This document shows positions 30,083 to 40,523 of a stretch of DNA of 64,000 bases, piece after piece; position 1 is the stretch's first letter; each line of letters opens with the position of its first letter. The notes below the pieces were generated by a model. It saw only the letters and a list, made by a program, of their open reading frames with translations, was not told the DNA's origin and did no database searches. Position numbers and translations under genes: made by a program. Source of the stretch: Bryoerythrophyllum caledonicum (Eukaryota > Streptophyta > Bryopsida > Pottiales > Pottiaceae); NCBI GenBank assembly GCA_963971425.1, contig OZ020525.1, positions 4,385,560 through 4,449,559 on the forward strand, in the 5' to 3' direction.

Positions 30083-30525
30083 ATCCAACTATTCAAAAAA
30101 GTAATGAAAACCACCTTTATTTATAATAGTAACCTTGTTACAATATAAGGGCCCAAGGTGTTGAAATTTCCTGCCCCTCTAGCTCGATAGCGCCGAATGA
30201 ACGTAACGATGCTCAATCGAGAACAACGGGAATCGAACCCGGACCACCGCTACAAGACAACCATGTATTTTCCAAACAACCTGGCAATGTCAACAATGTG
30301 ATGACCGACGAAACCAACCTTCTACTTCTATACAACAAAATACACCCCAAACAATCACTTTACAGGGTACTGGTTCTTGGTTTCTGTTATACAGTGTCCA
30401 CCCTGAGAGGGGTTAGTAGTCCTATACCACTGTTGTTATGTCCTGTGGGCATATCATCAAGGGTAGGTCGAACGGACACTATATTTACGCCAACCCATAG
30501 GGGTCTGGTGTTCTTCTTCTTCTTC
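30083..30525 (+). promoter_or_regulatory. LINE-B 3' UTR with hairpins and (TTC)n tail
   Basis: The last ~135 nt align with the other LINE 3' ends. Hairpin 1 is CCCT-GAGA-GGGG at 30401-30412. Hairpin 2 (30488-30510) keeps pairing although the stem sequence differs from LINE-A. The tail is TTC repeats ending at the target duplication. Confidence 0.75.
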
Positions 30526-30535
30526 TAGGATGTCT
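30526..30535 (+). repeat. target-site duplication, right copy (LINE-B)
   Basis: TAGGATGTCT, identical to 18160-18169. Confidence 0.85.
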
Positions 30536-31170
30536 TGGCGTGCAGCAAGCCAAGGTGGATGCATTGGAGAAGATTCATGCCCCTATTGATGTGTAACGAC
30601 TTTGAGCTTTTTTTGACTTTGCGAATTACTATCGCCGGTTTGTAAAGAACTTTAGCTTGATTGCTAAGCCATTAACTATTCTTACGAGAAAGAATCAACC
30701 ATGGACTTTGAGACATGAGCACCAATAGGCGTTTGCTACTTTGAAGCTGAAGCTCGGTTCAGCGCTTGTGCCGCGGCGTCCAGATGCTACACGACCCTTT
30801 CAGTTGTACACAGACTAGAGTGTTGTGGGATTAGGGGTTGTGTTGATTGAGAAGGATTAAGAAGGACGTGAGTACGGTGTGGCGTTTCCTTCTGGTTGCA
30901 AGGACAACGCTGTCCAACTATTCGTCCTATGAGGGGGAGGCTTTGGTTGGAGTTTTTGCAATAGCCCATTTTAGGCCCTATTTATTTGCGCAATGCTCTA
31001 TGTTGGTTACCAACCACCAGCCTTTCAAGTGGCTCATGGAGTCTGACAAGCTAATTGGCAAGCTTGCGAGATGGGATTTATTGCTTCAAGAGTATGACTT
31101 TGAGGTTGTACATTTGGTTGACATCACGAACTTGGATGTAGAAGTTCTATCTCGCAATGCAAGTCCTTTG
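30536..31170 (+). pseudogene. Gypsy-1 RT C-terminal part and RNase H
   Basis: The RT connection ([29 protein letters not shown]) leads to RNase H: FQLYTD with a following stop, then in a shifted frame YSSYEGEALVGVFAI, VTNHQPFKWLMES and GKLARWDLLLQEYDFEVVH. This is the usual Ty3/Gypsy RNase H sequence, which removes RNA from the RNA-DNA hybrid. Multiple stops and at least one frameshift. Confidence 0.88.
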
Positions 31171-31379
31171 GAGGAGGATTTGACCGGTGTTAGGTGGCAT
31201 AGGGACTATGACAAGGAGTCAGTCCCAGTGTGGCATGCAGCGGCTTTCCTCACGTCGATGTCTAGCTCCGATTTGACGTTGCCTGATTTGGCAACGGATG
31301 AGCAATCGGATAGGGCCCAAGTTGTTAGCAATGTTTGTAAAGACGGACTAGTCTTGCAGAAACTACAAGATGGGACACT

Positions 31380-32440
31380 TTCCCCAACTCTTTTTGCTAT
31401 GGAGAATGATCGAGTTGGATACCAAATAACAAGGTTCCGTTGAGAGAACGGCCTTCTATTTTGGGTGTGGCCGGATGAAACTAGGCGCATAGATCCCAGA
31501 CCAAATCAATGGTCTTTGTTGATACATCAAGTACACGAAGACCTAGGACATTTTGGTGTACGACGGAATAATTTGATGTTGTCCAGCTAATATTGGTGGA
31601 TTGGCATGTACCTAAAAGTTGCCACGTATGTTCCTCGGTGTGAAACATGTGATTGATTTAGATCCAGCGTTAACACCTTGTCATCATAGTTGCAGCCTTT
31701 GCCCATTATGGAGTTGGGCTACCGTTGGTCCTTGGATTTATCGGGCCGCTTGTTGTCACCATATGTGGAGCCAAATACGTGCTGGTGATGGTGGAGCATT
31801 TTAGCAAGTGAATTGAGCTTGTAGCAGTACCATGGAACTCTTTAGAATTGGCAGCCATGGCATTCCGTGACCGGATCTTGGCTCGTTTTGGATCCCTAGT
31901 TGAGGTTTTGATTGACTTGGGGCGGGAACTCCTTGGGGCTTTTAAAGCTTTATGTATGAAGGCTTTGATTGACCATCTAACTACTTCTCGGGATCATCTG
32001 GAAGTAGACGGTTTGGCAGAGCGCGTGGTTCAAACCGTGAAGCGGGGCCTACGGGAGTATGGATTATTGCAGGGTGGCCACCGTGATTGGGATCTGATGA
32101 TACCATGGATTGCCATGGAGTACCGATTTAGCTCGCCAACTTCAGTGGTTACTTTCAGTCTATATCAATTGTGGTACGGGCGGGATCTAATTTTATCGAG
32201 CTCCGTTCGGGAAAATTGGCTCCGGTTGTGGATTTGGACAATCCAGAGATGTGGGTCCATTGTCTACGGGATTGAGCGGAGAACATCAAGCGGGGCCATG
32301 CCCATGGCTATGGAAAACTTGTTTATTGCTTAGCACTGTGACACCTTACGGTACGCTTGTATTTGTAGTGGTGCCTACTGACCATAGTTGCGACGTTTTA
32401 CCACGGGAAATTGCGTTTATCTGTAGCGTGAGGCGCCTAC
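31380..32440 (+). pseudogene. Gypsy-1 integrase
   Basis: The HHCC zinc-binding region is readable (LIHQVHEDLGHFGVRRN then YVPRCETC, 31520-31650). Core pieces follow (RWSLDLSG at ~31730) and the conserved TTSRDHLEVDGLAERVVQT block at ~31980. The integrase tail WDLMIPWIAMEYRFS continues to the C-terminal region. Integrase inserts the cDNA into the genome. It is broken by stops and shifts. Confidence 0.85.
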
Positions 32441-32444
32441 AACG

Positions 32445-32760
32445 TTGGATGTTAAGGCAAGGCGCATTATTCTTTGCGTGAAGGATGTGTTGCCTAGTGG
32501 CATCTTGTTGCTGAAAGTCAAGGATGGTCGGGAGTGTCGGGAACACTCTAAGAGTTGTGCTCCGTGTCATTTACCTATTCATGGCTCTATTCATTTGGAG
32601 TTGGCACTTGTGCCGGACGGTCTTCCTTATTTTGTCTGCGGTGAGACGAAAGGCGCGGCTACCATGTTGTTGCGTGATCATTGCCAATGTAGTTGGCATA
32701 TAATTTGCTTAACACCTCCTCTTTCTACTCTACCATTCGGAGATTGAACTGGCCCTTGTT
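32445..32760 (+). pseudogene. Gypsy-1 integrase tail and degenerate PHD-type finger
   Basis: The C-terminal integrase region (DVLPSGILLLKVKDGRE, CAPCHLP) runs directly into YFVCGETKGAATMLL, HCQCSWHIICLTPPL. The spacing matches a PHD finger (C4HC3) in which the first and third cysteines are lost. Gypsy-2 keeps the complete pattern at the same place (45317-45523). PHD fingers commonly read histone H3 tails; the role here is inferred. Confidence 0.7.
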
Positions 32761-33118
32761 GTCAGAGGTCTCTAAGCCACGTTTCACCCGATGAAACCAC
32801 TTGATTCCTTGTAGACTTGACACTGTGTGTTGCATTGCCATTGAGTTGGAATATCTGGTTTTAATTCAAGGATAGACCACGTGAAGATTGACCAAGGGAT
32901 TGGCAACAAAGTTGTCGAAGGCGATTAAAGATGGGGCTTACATTGCACCTCACCTATCTTCTCTTTGTAACTTCTTCATATGCTTATTGATTCAGCGACG
33001 GGCGACATCTTCGACTAGATGCGTACAATTATTGCAGCCACATCACTGAGGCTTTTAGTCTTGTTAGCGTTAATTTGTCTTAGTTGAATAGAGGGTCTCT
33101 TTATCCGCTAGGAGGGGC

Positions 33119-33700
33119 ATGTGAGGATGTACTACGTATACTTGTTTTAGTGTATGTTTATCGTTTATTTGATGTTGGTTAGGACTCTCAATCTCTTGTG
33201 GTTATCGATCTTTCTTTACACGACAACTGTCACGAGACGTGGCATCGAGGGCCTCTCCGTATCGTAGTGTTTTAACTTAGATTAGTTTGTTACTAATCTA
33301 CGGGTTTAGGAACGTCCGGCGGTGCATCTCATTCATCTATGGATGATTTCCATCCACTTAGGGTTGTGTGTGTGCGTATAGCACCGCACACGTCCTTGAC
33401 TTGACGTCTTTGTCAAGTCAAGCTTTCTGAGTGAGTTAGAGAGTGGGTAGTGATTACATTTGCTTGTAAGTGATAGTTTATCATTAGTAAAGGCTCCGCA
33501 TTCTCTTACACTACTTGCCCTCGTTGATTCTCCCTTAATGGAGTGCGAGACGCTTGACTAATCTTGTGATTTACTAGTTATTCCTTGAGGGTGTACTACA
33601 TATACTTGTTTTAGTGTATGTATTTTGTTTATTTGATGTTGTTTAGGGCTCTAGCTCTGTTGTGGTTATCGACTTTTCTTTTATAACAAAATGTGGAATT
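33119..33700 (+). repeat. possible 3' LTR region with a ~465-bp-spaced direct repeat
   Basis: GTACTACGTATACTTGTTTT at ~33130 recurs at ~33594 (GTACTACATATACTTG), each followed by TTATTTGATGTTG-TTAGG and TGTGGTTATCGA. These could be an LTR start and a duplicated LTR fragment. No matching 5' LTR was found upstream of 13.7 kb. Confidence 0.45.
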
Positions 33701-34527
33701 GGTGCAATGATACTTGTGTGTTGGTAAGTGGGGTAGGTGTGATGCAATAATAGAGACGGAGGTCAAAGTATGCGACATTGGTGATGCATCAATTGAATCA
33801 CTTATATGGAAAGGTTATGCAAGAGGAAGGAATAAAGATTTGGTGTCTGGAAGGGTTTTGTGAATAGAAGGGTTTCAAATTAGTGAACGGAAGGGTTTAG
33901 TGGTGCCAAAGTATGATTCAATATAAGAAAAATGGATTCTTAATAGAAAAGTTTGGATTTTTTCGTCCTTACAAAACTTTTTCATTCATCCAGCTCTTAC
34001 TAATGTCAAACTTACAGTACATTTTTTGAGGGAAAAAAGGTGATATTATCAAGAGTCATAGAGATATTAACAAGTGAGTTTTGAACCAAGGAAATTGGTT
34101 TCAAGGGTTTGTATGATAATATCAAGATGTGTTAGTAACAAAGCTCGTATTGTCAAGGTTAACGAATACTTCCAATTTAAGAAAAAAATATTCATTTTCT
34201 ATATCATACTAAAAGTTATATTTTGGCACAACCATCCTACCTTGTCTAAGTCAATATAAGCCTTTGAATAGTTTTGATTATAATTAAATCCCTTGGAATT
34301 CCTTGACAATTTTAACTTCAAAATCTCTCTAATATTATTTTTTTCATTAAAATGGAAAAAGAAAAAATAAGTTTTATTTATACACTCAATTGTAAGATCT
34401 TAATTTAAACCACTAAAAATGCTTTCACTGACCTGAGAATTTTGAGAGCAGAACTTGAAATATCATGTTTAAAGGAAAATTAGATAGTAGAAAATAGGTT
34501 CTTCTCTTGCCTTCATTGAGAAGATTA
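33701..34527. other. AT-rich intergenic, no gene seen
   Basis: No coding stretch or repeat of note. AT-rich with poly-A/T runs. Confidence 0.6.
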
Positions 34528-35288
34528 GGGGGATTTCACGCATGGGCCATGGTACCAAGGTACCAAGTGCTACTAGCAATTTGATTGATGTAGAGCCTTA
34601 GAATTGGCCTTAGTCGGGACCTTGGGGTTTTACACTTGGACCAAAGTACCAATGGCGTCTAAAATGTCAACATAGCAGCACTTTTAGGAGGTTTTGGCGC
34701 CAAGAGTTCAATCCCTCGAGGAAAGTTTGGATTTCTATACTTGTTCAAATCAAACTCCAGCCGAGGTGCCAACCATTTATTTCATTAAAATATTAAGATT
34801 TGACAAAATCTCCACCGTTACAATAATACAATAACATATTTTACCTTGAAATTTTTTATCCAAATATTTTACTCAAGATTTTTACCCAATTTTTTTTACC
34901 TGTATATTTTATTTTAATTTTCACCCAAGTGTTTTTATCTAAAATTTTCTATAACGTTACTTGTGCTAGAATTTTTTGTCTAATGAGAAGTTTGACCATT
35001 TTCTTGATTTTTTTACCAAAAATGTGTTCCCTGGGAGGTTCTATGGCTAGAGAATGTGAGAAAAAAAAATTCATGAAAGTAAGACCTTTAAGAAGTAGAA
35101 ATTGACTTGGGATTTGCCAAATGGTATGAATTACAACCTCTCAACTTGGTACTTTGGGCTTTTATACATGGACGGTCCCAAACTCAACAAATTGCATATT
35201 TAACATTTTTATAACTCAAAAACTCGACTCTTTGGCAAAGTTTCGTCCTTTGGTACCTTGGTACCATGGTCCATGTGTGAAACCTCCT
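34528..35288. mobile_element. 761-bp non-autonomous DNA element, Tourist/PIF-Harbinger-like
   Basis: Terminal inverted repeats of about 40 bp, containing CATGG-CCATGGTACCAAGGTACC at both ends, flanked on both sides by TTA (34525-34527 and 35289-35291). TTA duplication is typical of PIF/Harbinger elements. There is no transposase inside. Confidence 0.8.
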
Positions 35289-35291
35289 TTA

Positions 35292-36345
35292 GTAGACTAG
35301 GATTTCACTTCGTATAAACATTTTGCAATATTTCAGCCTCTAAATTTATAACCATTATACTTCATACATTGTTCTTGATTGAAATAAGTTATTATCAAGA
35401 AGATTCCATTGGATTAATCATATCATATTTATCTTGAATACAAATACTAAATTTATATATAATTTAAATTAAAATGTTGTTGATTAATGTTGTTGTTTGA
35501 AAAACATACAAATGCTAATCCTTACATAAAAATATATATTATATAATAATTATGTAGATATTGAAAAAAATGTTAAAATAATTGAATGTTCTAGATACTC
35601 ATTTCTACCTTTTTACCTTTTTAATACACTTCCTTGATGCAATCTATATTTTAGATTCATATTAAGTGTTAATTTTCCATTTTTTCCTAAAGATTTTGAA
35701 TTATTGAAATTTAAAAAAAAGTGTCATAAATTTATCACTAAAAATATAATAAGTAAATATAATTTATAAAAATGAATAAAGAAATACTACTGTCTACAAA
35801 CTTAAGCCAAACTCTAAGTTGTGTTGCCAAAGATGATGCAAAAGGGAAAAAACTACATATGCAAGGAGTATGATCTTCTTTGAGTATGTCAAGACATATT
35901 AACATAGTATTTGTCAAAACACCATAGATATGGTCTTGTTATAATAGCCATGTTAAAGTCTCCAACCCAAGAGGAAGTGTGAATAATTGTCTTGTGACAA
36001 TACTAAAATTTCCATCTTTGGCTACCGTTATCCATCTTTACCATTTTCATATACCATGACATTTTCACAGATATTGTGTTTATTTACACAACAAAACTTC
36101 TACAATCCGCGTTGACATGCTTCTTTAGTATTCTTTCTATGCAAAACCTCAATCATTCTAAAAATCCATCTCACAAAAAAGATAGAACAATATAATATCC
36201 AAATGCAATTCTTTGACCATCTAAGGGCCACAAAGAAGAAGGGATCCACTCTAAAGTAAACAAAGAGCCAAACGCAAGGTCACAAAGGTCATAAAGCTCG
36301 ACAAGGTGACCAAAGTTGAAGCAAAGACCTTGTGACCTTAGCAAT
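35292..36345. other. AT-rich intergenic, no gene seen
   Basis: Very AT-rich. No coding stretch or recognisable repeat. Confidence 0.6.
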
Positions 36346-37310
36346 GTAGACCACAAAGCGCAACAACTCCTACTTTAGTAGGCATCAACTATCCCAAATC
36401 AAAAGAAGGGCCAAGTTGCAACACAAACAAAGGCACGATTTGTAGATGTTGTGCTAAATCAAGGCTCCATGAAGATGCAAGATAGAATAAAACAAAAACC
36501 CAAAAATTGCTTACATGATCAAGTAAGGGCGACAAAGAAGAAGAAGAAGACTCTCTTTAGCCGTAAACAACAAGCCCTTGAATGCAATCACTTCATAGGC
36601 CACAAAGCGCGACAACTCCTACTTTAGTCGACATCAACTATCAAAAAAAAAAGGGCCAAGAAGCGACAACGCAAATGAAGGCATGACTTGTATATGTTGC
36701 GCTAAATCAAGCCGCCATGAAGATGCAAGGAGGGTATAACATGGCTAAATCTCAATCATATTAAAATATCCATCTCACAAAAAAGATAGAACAAAAGAAA
36801 AACACAAAATGTGATTTGATAACCAACTAAGGGCGTAAACAAAGAAAAAGAAGAAGAAGATGACCTACTTTTAGCATAAACAAAGAACCCAACACAATCA
36901 CATAGGCTACAAAGCGTGACAACTCCTTCTTTGGTCGACATCAACTACCTCAAAACAAAAAAAGGGCCAAGAAGCGACGACGCAAACGAAGGCACAACTC
37001 GTAGATGTTGCGCTAAATCAAGGTTCCGTGAAGATGCAAGGAGGGTGGCAAAAACCTAAGTGCAATTCTACAATCAAAGAAGAAGATCCACTTTAGCGCA
37101 TATACCAAGGCAACAAAAGTCACAAAACGCGACAAGGTAACCAAAGTGCAACAAGCGCAACCTTAGCAACGTATGCCACAAAAGCGTACTTTAGTTGACA
37201 TCAACTACCCCAATACAAGACTAAAAAAGGGCCAAGAAGCGACGACGCAAACGAAGGCGGAACTTGTAGATGCCACCCTAAATCAAGCCCCCATGAAGAT
37301 GCAAGGGAGG
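36346..37310. repeat. four tandem copies of a ~250-310-bp repeat upstream of the ARID gene
   Basis: Each copy contains CACAAAGCG-GACAACTCCT, TCGACATCAACTA, GGGCCAAGAAGCGAC and CATGAAGATGCAAGG. The last motif occurs near 36471, 36719, 37030 and 37293. Between copies are A-rich stretches with AAGAAG runs. The array stops about 300 bp before the coding region. Confidence 0.85.
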
Positions 37311-37600
37311 TGACATGGCAAGGGAGGGTGGAGGCTGAATAAAAGGAAGGGAGAGGCTCCACCCACCCTCATTTCTCCCCCCATCTCTCCACTCTCTTGC
37401 CCTTTTTCCCCCTCTCTTCTCTTCTCCTAGGTTAAATTAGCTCACGCTCCCCCCTAATCCATGGCCCCCCACCAGATTAGGGTCAACAGCTTAGGGTATG
37501 GATTAGGGTCTTAAACGCATGAATGGGTTAGTTGGGGTGTGGTAAACTATTGCATTGGGGAGGGGGTGGAAATGGAGGTGAGGGTGGGATTGGGGCCATC
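37311..37600 (+). promoter_or_regulatory. probable core promoter / 5' UTR of the ARID-ELM2-SANT gene
   Basis: A pyrimidine-rich stretch (37365-37430, CT-rich 'Y patch' type) precedes GC-rich coding sequence. A TAG at 37529 closes the coding frame upstream, so translation starts at or after 37601. No clear TATA box. Confidence 0.4.
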
Positions 37601-40523
37601 ATGGGTGGGCTGAGCCATGGGAGGATGGGGGGCGAGCTGCGCTTGAAGGCGAGGGCGAGGGCGGCGAGGGCGATGATGGCGCGGCCCTCGCACAAGCGCA
37701 AGGAGGTGGACGAGGAGGAGGGCAGGAGCGGGGAGGAGAAGCGGAGCCGGTTGACTGAGGAGGGTGAGGAGATGGGAGTTCCGCGGAGAGCCTCGCGGCC
37801 ATTGCCTGTGCAGATGGGCGAGAGGGCGGTGGATCTTCTCGCGCTCCACTCCCGCGTGGGGAGCATGGGTGGGTATGGGAAGGTGACGGAGGGGAAGCTG
37901 TGGGGCAGCGTCGCGGAGGGTTTGGGCTTGGGGGCGGAGTGCGCGCCCGGGCTCAAGCTCGTGTTCGTCAAGTACTTGAAGAGTAGTGCTCAGAGGAGCT
38001 CGAATGGTGGCACGATTCTTCACGACAGTGGCAGTGAGTTGGAGGCGGGATCGGAGGACGATGATCGGCAGCAGCTGGAATGCCGGCAGTCGTCGACCAG
38101 TGAGGATTGGGTGAGAAACCCTAGTGGCGACGTGAGCGAGGATTGGTATGAGGGTTGCAGGGAAGAGACTGTGAGCCTGCAGCGCGACGTCTTGAATGGG
38201 ATGTTGGAATGGATCAAGCGCGTCGCATTGTGTCCTGGCGATCCGACTGCCGGGGGCTCCGGTCAGGACGACCACTGGGTGAGCCAATGCCAGATGCTCA
38301 CGGCCAAAGTGCGCTCCGTCATGTGGAGGGGCGAGCCTCGTGGAGGAGGAGATGGCTCCATTCAGGTATGGATATGACGGATCCTATTGTAGTGTAATAT
38401 GTTAAAATTGTTGGTTGACCTAACAGTTGGCTGTCATCTGAATCATGTCTGGAATTCTCATTCAGTCTTGCTGTATGATCTAAATTATGGTTCAGCTGTG
38501 TCAAATGTCACTCTGCATTTGTTCTCAGCTGATGTGATCACTTAGAAGGGGACACTTCACTATGAGTTCGCAAATATTCTAATCAGGGTAGACCCAATTC
38601 AGTCTTGCTGTATGATTGAGCTGCATCAAAATCATGTTTCAGCTGTGTCACATGGTACTCTCTGCATTTGTTTCCAGCTAATATGATCACGTAGAAGGGG
38701 ACACTTCACTATGAGTGCACGAATATTCTAATCAGGGTAGACCTAATTCAGTCTTGCTGTATGATTGAGCTGCATAAACATCATGGTTCAGCTGTGTCAC
38801 ATGGAACTCTCTGCATTTGTTCTCAGCTAATATGATCATTTGGAAGGGGACACTACACTTCGAATTAGGGTAGACCTGATTGTTGCACCTAATTGAGCTC
38901 CATTAAGAACTTGCCTGTGGTGGCATGTGTTCTCAGCTGATCTGACCATTGTTTGCTAGACCTCATGAATGAATGAAATAGGTCAGACTTAGAAAGGGTT
39001 TAGTCAAGAATGTAATGTAGGAATTGTCTGGTAATTCATGTACCGACGGAGTGTTATCGTCCTGTTTTTGGAAACAACATTGTCCTTGTCCTGTTTCTTC
39101 ATGAACTTAGTCGTGGCTTGACGTGATGCAGGCGAAGTCCATGCCATCTGCATTTTACGACGAGTCAGTTCGACCAGACGCTCAAGTTTTGGAACGACTG
39201 CGCCTCACTCGAGAACGACTGGCTCAGTATGGGTTTGAGCCTCTACCAGGGCCTAGGTCGTATCACCACCACGATAGGAACGCGGATGGCTCGTACTGGG
39301 GAGCCGGACAGCGTTCGGGTAGACAGACTGTAAATTATAACGAAGCGACGTTCGCTCGTCAAAATCCGCAGCGGAAAAGGATACCTATCGGGCCTGATTT
39401 TCAAGCGGACGAAGTCCGGTGGGTTCCACGGGATCATGAAGAGGTAGGACCCAGTAGCAGCGTCGACGAGGAGTACGACGACGAGAGTAGATGGTATGGT
39501 GCGCAAGTAGTGCCGCCACCACCGGAAGTAGGCGAGAGTAGTTTGTTAGGTAGTAGAGTAGGTAGGGGCAGGGCACCTTCATGCGAGTGTCAAGATCCGG
39601 GCTCCATACAGTGTGTGAGGGGGCATATTGAGGAGGCACGAGAGCGGAAGAAGGCGGAGCTTGGGGCAGCCTGGTATGAGATGGGGTTCCATAAGATGGG
39701 AGAATGCGTTGCCGAGCAGTGGACCAAGGAAGACGAACGCACCTTTCGCTTGGTTGCCCGGTCGCATACCGTGTCCAAGAGCGGCAACTTCTGGAACTAC
39801 CTGCCTGCCGCCCTCCCTCACAAAACCAGGCCAGAGCTCAACAGCTACTACTTCAACGTCTTCATGTTGAGAAGACGAGCCCTGCAGAACAGGTACCCGG
39901 AGAGCAAAATCGACAGCGATGACGATGAAGGAGAGCTCCCAGGTGAGAGTGACGACAGTGAGTATGGCTCCACCGACGACGAAGACGAGGACGAGGACGA
40001 TCTCAGCGACGGGCCGGAAGATGGTGGGAGCGACGGCCTGCAGCCTTCTGGCGTCATGGCATATCCTCATGCGCTGAAAACGCCCATGGACTCAACTCGA
40101 GTGCCCAAGTATAGGCCTCTCCCGGACTTCAACTTCAGTCCCTCCGTGCATGAAGTTGACAGGGCGCATGCGCTTAATACTGCAGTGGACCTGGGAGGCA
40201 ACCACGTGGCTGACGACTCTCACGTGGTGGTAGTGTGGGATGAGAAACACCTGGAATCTTCAGGAGTTCTGTCGCAAGAGTGGCAGGAGCCTCATTGGGA
40301 CACCAGGGAGCAGGAGGTTGTGACGTCGAGTAGGCAGTTGTCGCCTCCGCTCATGAACATGGGGAAGGACGTCGTTGCAGATGTTGTGAGGCAACCACCA
40401 CCACCTGCTCTTGGGGATTTATGGAGCCAAAGCATGGAGATGGCCCCGAAGCGGGAGAAGGACAGACTCATCTCCACGACCGGGATGATCTATGAGCTCT
40501 TTGGTGATGATGTAAGCGACTAA
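37601..40523 (+). CDS. ARID-ELM2-SANT/Myb chromatin protein (2 exons)
   Basis: Exon 1 is 37601-38365 and exon 2 is 39132-40523. The intron has GT-AG ends, phase 0, and the product is 718 aa. N-terminal Arg/Lys-rich tail; partial ARID domain (~72-126: VGSMGGYGKVTE, LWGSVAEGLGLG, LKLVFVKYL); conserved LNGMLEWIKRVAL stretch; ELM2 motif (~336-378, KRIPIGPDFQ); Cys cluster CECQDPGSIQC (406-416); SANT/Myb domain (452-509, three-helix pattern starting WTKEDERTF); then an acidic run (516-553). Plants have a family with this exact domain set. ELM2-SANT proteins normally recruit histone deacetylases and ARID binds AT-rich DNA, so a nuclear repressor-complex subunit is likely by family. In-frame ATGs at 37625 and 37674 could also serve. 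The exons are much richer in GC than the flanks. Confidence 0.88.
38460..38885 (+). repeat. three ~140-bp tandem repeats inside the intron
   Basis: Units start ATTCAGTCTTGCTGTATGAT at 38460, 38597 and 38746 and share GAAGGGGACACT and TCAGGGTAGACC. The last copy is diverged. Confidence 0.85.

Larger units (their letters stand above)
18170..30525 (+). mobile_element. LINE-B: full-length but broken relative of LINE-A nested in Gypsy-1
   Basis: 12,356 bp flanked by a perfect 10-bp duplication. Joining the Gypsy sequence on both sides restores a continuous RT reading (YLRHIIVLGCL then GVQQAKVDALEKI), which proves insertion into an existing Gypsy copy. Layout: leader, ORF1 with a stop and a frameshift, A-rich linker, 41-aa repeats, 2A motif, APE, RT, RNase H, CCHC, nested 199-bp insertion, RLE, 3' UTR and (TTC)n tail. 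It is inactive. Confidence 0.92.
30526..33120 (+). mobile_element. Gypsy-1, right part (RT end, RNase H, integrase, PHD)
   Basis: The continuation of Gypsy-1 after LINE-B. Domain order is normal for Ty3/Gypsy, with a PHD-type finger added after integrase. A purine-rich run (AGGAGGGG) at ~33111-33118 followed by TGTGAGG could be the polypurine tract and the start of the 3' LTR. Confidence 0.8.

Noticed and set aside
30225-30250. tRNA T-arm / Pol III B-box-like GGTTCGATTCC on the minus strand in the LINE-B 3' UTR
   Set aside because: Only a T-arm-like stem-loop is present. No D-arm, anticodon arm or matching acceptor stem could be folded, so it is not called a tRNA or a tRNA-derived SINE.
37547-38287. 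246-codon minus-strand frame over ARID exon 1
   Set aside because: Pro/His/Arg-rich antisense of GC-rich exon; the sense strand has domain matches and a phase-consistent intron.
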